From an uncultured Lachnospiraceae bacterium (GTDB taxonomy: Bacteria; Bacillota; Clostridia; Lachnospirales; Lachnospiraceae): a stretch of 64,000 bases of DNA. Numbering within the stretch: position 1 is the stretch's first letter; each line of letters begins with the position of its first letter. A program made the translations under genes and the position numbers. Of the stretch, positions 26,577 through 33,611 are shown one piece after another. The DNA lies in NCBI GenBank assembly GCA_945868435.1, contig CAMBLG010000002.1, positions 1 to 64,000 on the forward strand, given 5' to 3'. A model generated the notes under the pieces. It made no database searches, was not told the origin of the DNA, and was given only the letters and a program-made list of their open reading frames with translations.

Positions 26577-27848
26577 TTAAAGAATATAATCCGTAATACA
26601 ATCATACCAATGTACATAAGTCGTTCCATTTACTACGATCTTCTCATTATCTGGAAGTTGCTCACTCCACAATTTTTTATATCGGTCTATTGCCCAGTCG
26701 TCGCGATTAAATCGGCGCCACAAAATTGTCCTGCCATTTTTGTCGAGATACTGTTCCGACACAACTCCACAATTGTAGGTTTCGATATCCATTACACACA
26801 CCGTATCATAACTTTTCCCGTTAATCGTAACTAAATATCTTCCTACAATATCCAACAAGAAATCTTTCTTTATGCTTGTTACAACCGAACCAACTCTTTG
26901 AATATCAGACTTTTGAGTCAGATTTGTCTCGTTACCGCAATTATCTTCACCAAATCCCCAATTCAGCATGAATTCATCACCATCGAGAAAAGTAATATAA
27001 TTTCGAACATCTCCATCGTTTCTGAGTGTTGCAAGGTATCGACAATGGGTATCTGTAAGCTGAGCAACAAATGTGCGATTAATTACATCGGTCTTATCCG
27101 AATATGCTGCCTCTCTTGCCGTTAATTCAACACCTTCAATTCCATGCACTTTAGCTTTTCCTGTCACTTGCATATCATATATATGACTACATTTTCGAGA
27201 TGGAATATCATACATACCCCATGACAACTTTTCTCCAAGTTTCGGCACCAAAAACCATCCCATAAGTTCTTCCCACTTAACATCAAATGCCTTCTTATCA
27301 CTTACTTCAATTTTATACTCCGGTATAAATTCCGGTAATCTCTTCATAGTATTCTCTCCTTTCGATATTCCAGTATAATATGGATACTTGTTTTTAAAGT
27401 TTTGTTTTGCAGTATGTAATCTGCTTTTAACTGTTCCTATCGGAACATTAAGCCTTTTCGCAATCTCTGCCTGTGGTATTTCCTTCCAAAAGAATAAATA
27501 TAATATCTGTTTATCCTTATCCCCTAGCATCTCAATTGTATCCCTTACCAAGCTTATTTCAGCAGTTCCATATCTACTGTCAGACTGATGCAGTTCAGTC
27601 AATTCTTCCAAAGGAATTTCAAATTGATTAGCTATCCCACGAAAATAATCATTGCATTTATTTCGCGCAATACTTATTATCCATGCTTTAAAAGAATCTC
27701 TACTTTTCAGTTGAGCAAATTTCTGATATGCAGTCAAATAAACTTCTTGCAGTATATCATCTGCATCTGCTTTAGAATTAATTTTAAACCTTACAAATCG
27801 TTCTACTGAAATCTTCTCTGCATCTAACAATACTTCAAATTCATCCAC
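26577..27848 (-). CDS. ECF sigma factor with a long C-terminal domain
   Basis: 423 residues from a GTG at 27848, with GGGAGGTG upstream. The first ~165 residues are an ECF sigma factor: region 2 (RFVRFKINSKADADDILQEV, then FKAWIISIARNKCNDYFR) and region 4 (LYLFFWKEIPQAEIAKRLNV, PIGTVKSRLHTAKQNF). The rest (about 260 residues, starting MKRLPEFIPEYKIEV) is rich in aromatic strands and carries no motif I know. It may be a ligand-sensing or regulatory domain, as in other C-terminally extended ECF factors. An internal ATG with a good site could also make the C-terminal part alone. Confidence 0.75.
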   Translation of the reverse strand: MDEFEVLLDAEKISVERFVRFKINSKADADDILQEVYLTAYQKFAQLKSRDSFKAWIISIARNKCNDYFRGIANQFEIPLEELTELHQSDSRYGTAEISLVRDTIEMLGDKDKQILYLFFWKEIPQAEIAKRLNVPIGTVKSRLHTAKQNFKNKYPYYTGISKGENTMKRLPEFIPEYKIEVSDKKAFDVKWEELMGWFLVPKLGEKLSWGMYDIPSRKCSHIYDMQVTGKAKVHGIEGVELTAREAAYSDKTDVINRTFVAQLTDTHCRYLATLRNDGDVRNYITFLDGDEFMLNWGFGEDNCGNETNLTQKSDIQRVGSVVTSIKKDFLLDIVGRYLVTINGKSYDTVCVMDIETYNCGVVSEQYLDKNGRTILWRRFNRDDWAIDRYKKLWSEQLPDNEKIVVNGTTYVHWYDCITDYIL

Positions 27849-27934
27849 ATTAACACCTCCCATCTATAGCTTATTGATAACCGGTTTCACTTATATAGAC
27901 GTTCAGAAACATCAAAAGGTTCATTCCTTATAAA

Positions 27935-27972
27935 ATTATACAAAAAACACTCCCAAATTTCCACCTGAGAGT
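27935..27972 (-). repeat. Hairpin-promoter repeat, copy 3
   Basis: Degenerate copy: ACACTCCC (27947-27954) pairs with GAGAGTG (27967-27973) with one mismatch; loop AAATTTCCACCT. TATAAT follows on the minus strand (27935-27940). It precedes the ECF sigma gene, and no element gene lies before it, so here it can only act as promoter or boundary. Confidence 0.6.
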
Positions 27973-28004
27973 GCCTCTACCTTATCCCTATTCAATTGCC
28001 CATA

Positions 28005-28157
28005 TCATCTTACTCCGTAACCATTCCCTATTGTTACAACTGCATGTACGGTAGATTTAGATATGCCAAAATGACTGGCTGCCTGTCGTACGGTTGTGTT
28101 ATTTTCAATAATATAGTTAGCGATTTCCACTACCCGCTCTTCAATATAAGTTTTCAA
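28005..28157 (-). pseudogene. spoIIID: 5' part of spoIIID, cut by the element
   Basis: Start TTG at 28157. The 38 codons up to the core encode KTYIEERVVEIANYIIENN and the helix-turn-helix TVRQAASHFGISKSTVH, the N-terminal half of SpoIIID. The frame then enters the element and adds 12 foreign codons (AVVTIGNGYGVR) before a stop. The protein in this state keeps the HTH but lacks the basic C-terminal half. SpoIIID is a mother-cell regulator acting with sigma-E and needed for sigK expression. Non-ATG starts are usual for this gene. Confidence 0.93.
28019..28052. other. Attachment site, distal end of the element
   Basis: Holds arm AACCATTCCC (28019-28028) and core ATGTACGGT (28044-28052). Together with 16303-16322 it makes a 54-bp symmetric site. 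The right of the core is host spoIIID. Confidence 0.85.
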
Positions 28158-28161
28158 AAAA

Positions 28162-28203
28162 ATACCCCTGCATTGTCTGTTTGTACAGTTTATGCAAGGG
28201 TAT
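28162..28203 (-). terminator. Hairpin and U-tract abutting the spoIIID start
   Basis: Minus strand arms ATACCCTTGCAT (28203-28192) and ATGCAGGGGTAT (28173-28162), one mismatch, then seven T running directly into the TTG start at 28157. It can terminate the small membrane-protein gene upstream. The only candidate ribosome site (GGGG) is inside the right arm. A weak sigma-E-like -10 (CATACCCT, 28204-28197) overlaps the left arm. Confidence 0.6.
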
Positions 28204-28262
28204 GTTTGGTTATTCTTGGATTCTACTCCGTAGTTTCACGCATGCATAGACACGCGGCCCAA

Positions 28263-28385
28263 TTACTTCTCGGTCTTTGGGTCATCCTTGTCCTTGGTCT
28301 CCGGGCCGTTCTCAAGCCACCATACCCAGATGCCCAAAACGATGATTGCCACGACAATAACGCCTACTACAATATTTCCTGCCAT
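28263..28385 (-). CDS. Small single-span membrane protein
   Basis: 40 residues: a hydrophobic helix (about 4-23, NIVVGVIVVAIIVLGIWVWW) and a charged tail (ETKDKDDPKTEK). GGAGG lies 12 bases before the ATG. It stands between a secreted protein gene and spoIIID. No family recognised. Confidence 0.65.
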   Translation of the reverse strand: MAGNIVVGVIVVAIIVLGIWVWWLENGPETKDKDDPKTEK

Positions 28386-28434
28386 AATAGATCAAATCCT
28401 CCATCTCTTTTATGATTTTACTGTTCTATGTACC

Positions 28435-28857
28435 TCATAAAAGAGCGTCCGGTTTTGCCCCATCCTGACAATGGATGTAATGCATAATGAGCGAGTGACT
28501 GCGTATGGACATATTCTCGATACGACAAGATGGCAGGATAATTCTTGTGTATGTATCGGAATAGGTTCGCACAGTCTCCGCTCCGGTCAAAAGCCGCCGA
28601 AAACAGGTGTTACGTCTGCTCCGCTCCGGCCGCACAACGTTCTGCAGATTTCTCCAGCTTGGCTCCTCCACCGTCTGATCAGACTTGGCCAAAATCGTTG
28701 CAGCCGCGCTGATGGTACTTCCGGTCTGCGCCTCACACGCATTCGTCCACGACAAAAAGGCATACGTCTCGGTGTAGCCAAACTGTATGCCGGCAATCGT
28801 TATGAGTAATGTCAGGATGAGCCCTGCCCACCGTCTTTTTCTCATAGGAAAATGCAT
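28435..28857 (-). CDS. Exported hypothetical protein
   Basis: 140 residues with a basic start and hydrophobic segment (about 5-30, KRRWAGLILTLLITIAG) typical of a signal peptide or anchor. GAGGAGGT precedes the ATG. The mature part is Ser/Thr/Arg-rich and ends in MHYIHCQDGAKPDALL; this IHxQDG ending recurs in small exported proteins of Lachnospiraceae as I remember them. Function unknown. Confidence 0.6.
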   Translation of the reverse strand: MHFPMRKRRWAGLILTLLITIAGIQFGYTETYAFLSWTNACEAQTGSTISAAATILAKSDQTVEEPSWRNLQNVVRPERSRRNTCFRRLLTGAETVRTYSDTYTRIILPSCRIENMSIRSHSLIMHYIHCQDGAKPDALL

Positions 28858-28926
28858 GGTGTACCTCCTCAGGTCATATTATACCACACGACATCCATAT
28901 TTCCATATTAGAATTTTCAAAAACAG

Positions 28927-28955
28927 TTGACATCTATCTGTAAATGGTGTATATA
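28927..28955 (+). promoter_or_regulatory. Promoter of the ABC exporter operon
   Basis: Consensus TTGACA (28927-28932), 17-base spacer, TATATA (28950-28955), about 35 bases before the ABC ATPase start and divergent from the exported-protein gene. Confidence 0.75.
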
Positions 28956-28992
28956 TAACACATAAACAGTAACAGAAAGGAGATCTGTTCTT

Positions 28993-29772
28993 ATGGAAAC
29001 GATATTATCAGTACAGAATTTGCAGAAGACCTTCAAGCTTTCCAAGAAGCAACAGAAGCTTGAGAAGAGCAACGCCGCCACCAAGGTTGCGGTAGACGGG
29101 CTCAGCTTCGACGCATACAAGGGTGAAGTGTTCGCCCTGCTTGGCCCCAACGGCGCAGGTAAAACAACCACTCTCCGCATGATTGCAACGCTCATCAAGC
29201 CGGACGCCGGCGACTGCATTGTGGACGGTGCAAGTGTGGTGAAGGATCCTGCCATGGTGCGAAGCAAGATCGGATTTTTGACAAGTGAACTGAAGCTGGA
29301 GGACTTCTTTACCCCAAGCTATCTCTTCGATTTCTTCTCCGACCTGCACGGCGTTTCAGACGAAGACAGAAAGGCACGCAAGGAAAAATTATTTGGAATC
29401 TTTGGAATTGATCAGTTTGCCGAGGTGAAGATTGCAAATCTCTCCACCGGTATGAAGCAGAAGGCGTCCATCGCCATCTCACTGGTGCATGACCCGGACA
29501 TCATCATCTTCGATGAGCCGACCAATGGACTGGATGTCATCACGGCCAAGACCGTCACCGATTTCCTGTTGTCCCTCAAGGCAGAAGGAAAAACCGTCAT
29601 TGTCTCCACCCACATTTTCAGCCTGGTGGAAAAACTGGCAGACCGTGTCGGAATCATTATTAACGGTAAGATGGTACAATGCGATTCCTTTGCCAATATG
29701 ACTGCGGAAAAATGTTTAGAGGATGTGTTCTTTGATACTTATGTGAAGGAGGTGGGCACCGATGAAAAGTAA
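28993..29772 (+). CDS. ABC transporter ATP-binding protein (NatA-like)
   Basis: 259 residues. Walker A LLGPNGAGKTTTL, signature NLSTGMKQKASIA, Walker B IIIFDEPTNGLDV and the H-loop VSTHIF. Its best likeness is NatA/CcmA-type exporters of sodium ions or small molecules. The stop overlaps the permease start by 11 bases, so the two are coupled. AAAGGAG-type site before the ATG. Confidence 0.92.
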   Translation: METILSVQNLQKTFKLSKKQQKLEKSNAATKVAVDGLSFDAYKGEVFALLGPNGAGKTTTLRMIATLIKPDAGDCIVDGASVVKDPAMVRSKIGFLTSELKLEDFFTPSYLFDFFSDLHGVSDEDRKARKEKLFGIFGIDQFAEVKIANLSTGMKQKASIAISLVHDPDIIIFDEPTNGLDVITAKTVTDFLLSLKAEGKTVIVSTHIFSLVEKLADRVGIIINGKMVQCDSFANMTAEKCLEDVFFDTYVKEVGTDEK

Positions 29773-30949
29773 TCTCGCCACAATTATCAAGAAGGAGTTG
29801 TCCCGCTTCTTTATGGACCGAAAGCTTTTGCTCACAACGGTCATTATGCCGGGACTCATGATCTACATTATCTATTCCCTGATGGGCACCATGTTTACAA
29901 ATCTGCTGACCACCGAGGAAGATTACGTTTACAAGATTGAGACGGTAAATATGCCAGCCAGCATTGATGCCTTTTTCACACAGTCGGAAGTTCCCTATAA
30001 TGAGATTGGCACAGATAAACTGGAGGATGCCAAGACCGCGATTACAGAAGGAGAGTTGGATCTGTGCATCGTATTTCCGGAGGATTTTGATTCTTCCGTA
30101 AGTGCTTATGAGGTAGCATCCGGCGCAGCCGCTCCAGAGATTCAGATGTTCTACAACTCTGGTGAGACTGCATCCCTGGAAGCATATCAGGGCATATCTT
30201 CCATGTTGGATATGTATGAAAACAGCATGATCAACAAGTTTGACATCAACCTGTCGGACAACGAGTATGATCTGGCAGACGGAACCGATCTGATGTCCCG
30301 TCTTATGACCGCCCTGATACCGATGCTGTTTTTGACCCTGCTGTTCTCCGGCTGCTGCTCCATTGCTCCGGACTTTATTGCAGGCGAGAAGGAGCGCGGA
30401 ACTATTGCCACCCTGCTTGTCACACCGATGAAGCGCAGTTCCCTGGCACTGGGCAAGATTATCAGCATGAGCGTCATGACACTGCTCAGCGGTATTTCCA
30501 GTTTCCTTGGCGTTGCGCTGTCACTGCCAAAGCTTGCCAACATGGGTGAAGATACCTCATTCTTTGATTTTTCCGGCTTGGGAGTTCCGGAGTATGGGCT
30601 TTTACTTCTTTTAGTTCTCTCAGTCGTATTAGTTCTGATTTCACTGTTATCTCTGGTGTCTGCCCAGGCAAAAACCGTAAAGGAATCTGCCACCGCCATC
30701 GGCCCGCTGAACATCGTCGTGATGGTCATCGGAATTGCCGGAGGATACATGGGTGTACAGGACATGAACCTGGCTACAAGCCTTGTTCCGATTTACAACT
30801 TTGCCAAAAGCATGAGCGCAATCTTGTGCGGACAGATCAATGTGGCAAACATTGCCGTCACAATTGTCAGCAATCTGGTTTACACCGCAATCTGCACCTG
30901 GCTTTTGACCAAAATGTTTGACAATGAAAAAGTCATGTTCTCGAACTAG
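29762..30949 (+). CDS. ABC-2 type permease (NatB-like)
   Basis: 395 residues with one N-terminal membrane helix (about 22-42), a large extracytoplasmic domain (about 45-175) and five C-terminal helices from about 180 on. FIAGEKERGTIATLLVTP is the typical ABC-2 cytoplasmic motif. It partners the ATPase encoded by the overlapping upstream gene; the substrate is unknown. A strong terminator follows at 30995. Confidence 0.9.
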   Translation: MKSNLATIIKKELSRFFMDRKLLLTTVIMPGLMIYIIYSLMGTMFTNLLTTEEDYVYKIETVNMPASIDAFFTQSEVPYNEIGTDKLEDAKTAITEGELDLCIVFPEDFDSSVSAYEVASGAAAPEIQMFYNSGETASLEAYQGISSMLDMYENSMINKFDINLSDNEYDLADGTDLMSRLMTALIPMLFLTLLFSGCCSIAPDFIAGEKERGTIATLLVTPMKRSSLALGKIISMSVMTLLSGISSFLGVALSLPKLANMGEDTSFFDFSGLGVPEYGLLLLLVLSVVLVLISLLSLVSAQAKTVKESATAIGPLNIVVMVIGIAGGYMGVQDMNLATSLVPIYNFAKSMSAILCGQINVANIAVTIVSNLVYTAICTWLLTKMFDNEKVMFSN

Positions 30950-30994
30950 TTCATGCCATATCCGTTTCAACAAAACAATGATTTTTCTATAACA

Positions 30995-31030
30995 AAAACA
31001 GGCAGTTTCCACACGGTAACTGCCTGTTTT
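30995..31030 (+). terminator. Terminator after the ABC exporter
   Basis: Perfect 13-bp inverted repeat AAAACAGGCAGTT (30995-31007 with 31018-31030) with flanking A and T runs, so it may work in both directions. Confidence 0.85.
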
Positions 31031-31078
31031 ATACATTCATGGAACCTCTCAGCGTAAATTTCCACAACGATTCTGTTT

Positions 31079-31703
31079 TCACATAACACTCAATTTTTCC
31101 GGATAGAATTCCGCTTTCAACCGCTCTTCGAAATCGTCATGCCGAAGAGGCTTATAGAACAAAAATCCCTGCGCCACATCGCAGCGCATATTGCGCATGA
31201 AAGCCAGTTCCTCGATCATCCCACGCTTTTCACAAAGTGGAACAAATTTCGCCGGTGATATGACCTGTCCATCATGATTCCAGCGGATCAATGCCTCCGC
31301 ACCAATCAACTGTCTGGTGTGCATATCCACCTTCGGCTGATAATATACCTCAAATTCACGGTGCTCCAAGGCCGGTTCAATCAGTTCAAAAATGCGGTCT
31401 TCCTCCTCAAGCCTTTTGCGAAGCTCATGGTCATGATACATAACCATTTTCGTTTTGTCCTGCAACAGCAGGGAATACGTTGTTGACAGACATTCTGAAA
31501 TCATGGATGCACTCCCTGGCATTGTGTGGGCATACTTCCAGACATTTTCCACAGTGAATACAGGCATCTCCGTCCACCTCAATCCGGTTCGATTCCCCTT
31601 CCGTCACGGATATGTTGGCCCCCAACACCGGACAGCCTAAAATACAATGATTGCAGCCAATACAATTGTCATTGGCATAGATTAATCCTTCATTCAATTT
31701 CAT
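31079..31703 (-). pseudogene. Decayed ferredoxin-GGDEF-EAL signalling gene
   Basis: Two remnants in different frames. The 5' part (from 31703) encodes two 4Fe-4S motifs (CIGCNHCILGCP and CIHCGKCLEVCP). The 3' part (to 31079) encodes the end of a GGDEF region (MVMYHDHELRKRLEEE) and the start of an EAL domain (YYQPKVDMHTRQLIGAEALI). It then jumps from VPLCEKRGMIEE to CDVAQGFLFYKPL, losing about 130 residues of the EAL domain. One ancestral 4Fe-4S/GGDEF/EAL protein reduced by at least two deletions and a frameshift explains both parts. Confidence 0.7.
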
Positions 31704-31815
31704 AACACGCCTCGAATTCCCATCGAATACCTATAGATACTTTTATCATATCACTTTTATAGGGAAAATCCACAATATTTTCGGTCTATTTCGTGCTTTT
31801 TCATTCAAAATTAAC

Positions 31816-31845
31816 AAAGAACCGTAGGCTTCCCTACGGTCCTTT
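31816..31845 (-). terminator. Terminator after the membrane protein gene
   Basis: Inverted repeat ACCGTAGG (31821-31828 with 31833-31840), extended to about 13 bp with AAAG/CTTT, 40 bases after the stop of the gene at 31883. Confidence 0.7.
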
Positions 31846-31882
31846 GCAAAATGCATACTATGACAATTATGTGTGGGAAATT

Positions 31883-32449
31883 TTATGCTCCCAGCGCCTG
31901 ATAACTCTTGTTTAAGAAGATCATATACAGAATAGATGCAATAATAGATACGATTGCAATGACGAGGTTTGCAACTGTTGCAATCATGCTCAATACCGGA
32001 ATTACGGCAAGAATTGCAATCACGATTGCTGCTACATAGCAGACAAGATTAATCTTCCAAACAGTAACGCCTCTCTCAGCAATATCCGCAGCTCCTACCT
32101 GTGTCATAACCTCTGCAACAGAGTTGCATACATAATATACAACAAGGAATGAGATTATGCTTCCTGCAATGCTGCAAATAACGGAAAGTACAGGAATTAA
32201 AGATGTCAGAGATCCTACGATGCTGATCACGAGGTTCACGATTGTAAGGATAAATGCGGTCTTGCAGCCTGCGATGTCCTTACCTACACTGTACAATCCG
32301 ACAAGACTGATGACAGCAAATACGATTGCAGCAATTCCTGCGATCAGATTAATGATCGGAATGATTGCAAGTACAGCACAGATGATTGCGCCGACCTCTG
32401 CCATAAACATTTTCTTCAATCCTGCGCCTGCATTTGGATACTGGTTCAT
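31883..32449 (-). CDS. Multi-span membrane protein of unknown function
   Basis: 188 residues, almost entirely hydrophobic, with about five or six membrane helices rich in Ile/Val/Ala (IICAVLAIIPIINLIAGIAA and later repeats). The halves look similar (AIIPIINLIAGIAAIVFAVI versus AVIPVLSMIATVANLVIAIV), suggesting an internal duplication. No signature of a known family. Stand-alone gene with its own terminator. Confidence 0.75.
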   Translation of the reverse strand: MNQYPNAGAGLKKMFMAEVGAIICAVLAIIPIINLIAGIAAIVFAVISLVGLYSVGKDIAGCKTAFILTIVNLVISIVGSLTSLIPVLSVICSIAGSIISFLVVYYVCNSVAEVMTQVGAADIAERGVTVWKINLVCYVAAIVIAILAVIPVLSMIATVANLVIAIVSIIASILYMIFLNKSYQALGA

Positions 32450-32572
32450 AACTATTTTCCTCCTTAGAATTCAAATCTATGTATCACCATTTATTATAGA
32501 AGTCATTGTTCCATCTGGCTAGAGGTACTTTACTCCCAGACTTCTGTCATTTTGTCCATAATCGGCTCGTGT

Positions 32573-33592
32573 TTATGCCTTTCCCGCACGTTTTCTTAGC
32601 ATGTCATACATCCACTTACCTGCGGTGCTCAACTCACTTCGCTTAAATCCGCTTGTTTTATTACAGCTATTGGCAATCATAGCGGAAGATTCCGACTTAT
32701 TGGACAGATTCCACCCCACATAACTTACGTGATATTTATCCAGAAGCTTAATCCACTTATTGGCCTGGGTTTTGTTGACGTTGCCGTTTCCGCTGGCATC
32801 ACAGATTCCAAATTCACTGACGAAAATTGGAAGTCCTGCCTTGATGGCGTTCTCCGCAGTTTTTCTCAGGGAATCCTGATGTGTGTCCGCGTAAAAATGC
32901 AGGGCGTACATCACATTTTCATACTTCAACGGACTCGCGGCCGCCTTATCTACCTCCTGGGACCAGGTGGGTGTTCCTACAATAATGACAGCATCCTCAT
33001 CGTTTGCCCGAATCGCCGGAATGATGTCATTGGCGTAGGATTTGATATCCTTCCAGGTAGTTCCGCCATTGGGCTCATTGCAGATTTCATAAAGCACATT
33101 ATCATAATCTGCAAGACTCTTCGACATATCCTTGAAAAATGCCTTTGCGGCTTTCTTATGGGTCTTCGGATTGCCATCGCTTAGGATATGCCAGTCAACG
33201 ATGACGTACATATCATATTTTGCCGCCAGTTGAACGCCTTTTTTGACGAGCTTCTTTAATGATTTTCGGTTTGCGGCATCTCCGCTGCAATACCCGTTAT
33301 ATTCCTCGGTATACATGGCGAGCCTTACGACGTTTGCGCCCCACTTATCGTGTAGTTCCTTGAAACATTTATCATTGACATACTCCGGATACCAGGACAG
33401 TCCGTGGGTACTGACGCCCCGAAGCTGTACGACTTTGCCGTCCGCGTCGCACAGGATGGTTCCCTCCACATGCAACGCACCTGAGGACGCATCCTGAAAT
33501 GCTGTTTTCGCCTGTACTGCCTGTGTCCCGGCCAGGCACCCGATCGCCAGTGCCAATGTGCACAGTACCGCAACCATTCTCCTCTTATCCAT
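32573..33592 (-). CDS. Secreted GH5 endoglucanase
   Basis: 339 residues from the ATG at 33592, preceded by GGAGGAATATGGT. Signal peptide (about 1-28, ending VQAKTA). GH5 catalytic domain: LRGVSTHGLSWYPE, VRLAMY, VIVDWHI, the acid/base Glu in YEICNEPNG and the nucleophile Glu in PIFVSEFG. It should cut internal beta-1,4-glucan or related links outside the cell. No carbohydrate-binding module or dockerin is attached. The upstream aminotransferase gene ends 20 bases before this start, so co-transcription is possible but functionally unobvious. Confidence 0.9.
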   Translation of the reverse strand: MDKRRMVAVLCTLALAIGCLAGTQAVQAKTAFQDASSGALHVEGTILCDADGKVVQLRGVSTHGLSWYPEYVNDKCFKELHDKWGANVVRLAMYTEEYNGYCSGDAANRKSLKKLVKKGVQLAAKYDMYVIVDWHILSDGNPKTHKKAAKAFFKDMSKSLADYDNVLYEICNEPNGGTTWKDIKSYANDIIPAIRANDEDAVIIVGTPTWSQEVDKAAASPLKYENVMYALHFYADTHQDSLRKTAENAIKAGLPIFVSEFGICDASGNGNVNKTQANKWIKLLDKYHVSYVGWNLSNKSESSAMIANSCNKTSGFKRSELSTAGKWMYDMLRKRAGKA

Positions 33593-33611
33593 ACCATATT
33601 CCTCCTGACAA

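Larger units (their letters stand above)
16294..28052. mobile_element. 11.76-kb serine-recombinase element interrupting spoIIID
   Basis: Bounded by the direct repeat ATGTACGGT at 16294-16302 and 28044-28052. The flanks are the two halves of spoIIID, which join in frame. Joining the element ends gives an attP-like site with perfect 10-bp inverted arms centred on the repeat. Contents: recombinase, SIR2-STAND protein, RloB, RloA, small protein, methyltransferase remnant, HIT pseudogene, C15-like peptidase, APH(3')-like kinase, NUDIX, S41 fragment and ECF sigma fusion, all on the minus strand. No relaxase or conjugation gene is seen. The base composition is AT-rich compared with both flanks. Confidence 0.92.

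Noticed and set aside
25963-27972. Integron attC-like gene cassettes
   Set aside because: The hairpin units resemble cassette borders at first sight, but no integron integrase is present, no R box core is visible, and a terminator plus promoter reading explains them better.
28084-28100. A second GTACGGTTGT sequence in the 5' spoIIID part as the element boundary
   Set aside because: It matches the recombinase end over 10 bases, but using it would remove about 15 conserved SpoIIID residues. The repeat at 28044-28052 restores the exact frame and has the symmetric attP.
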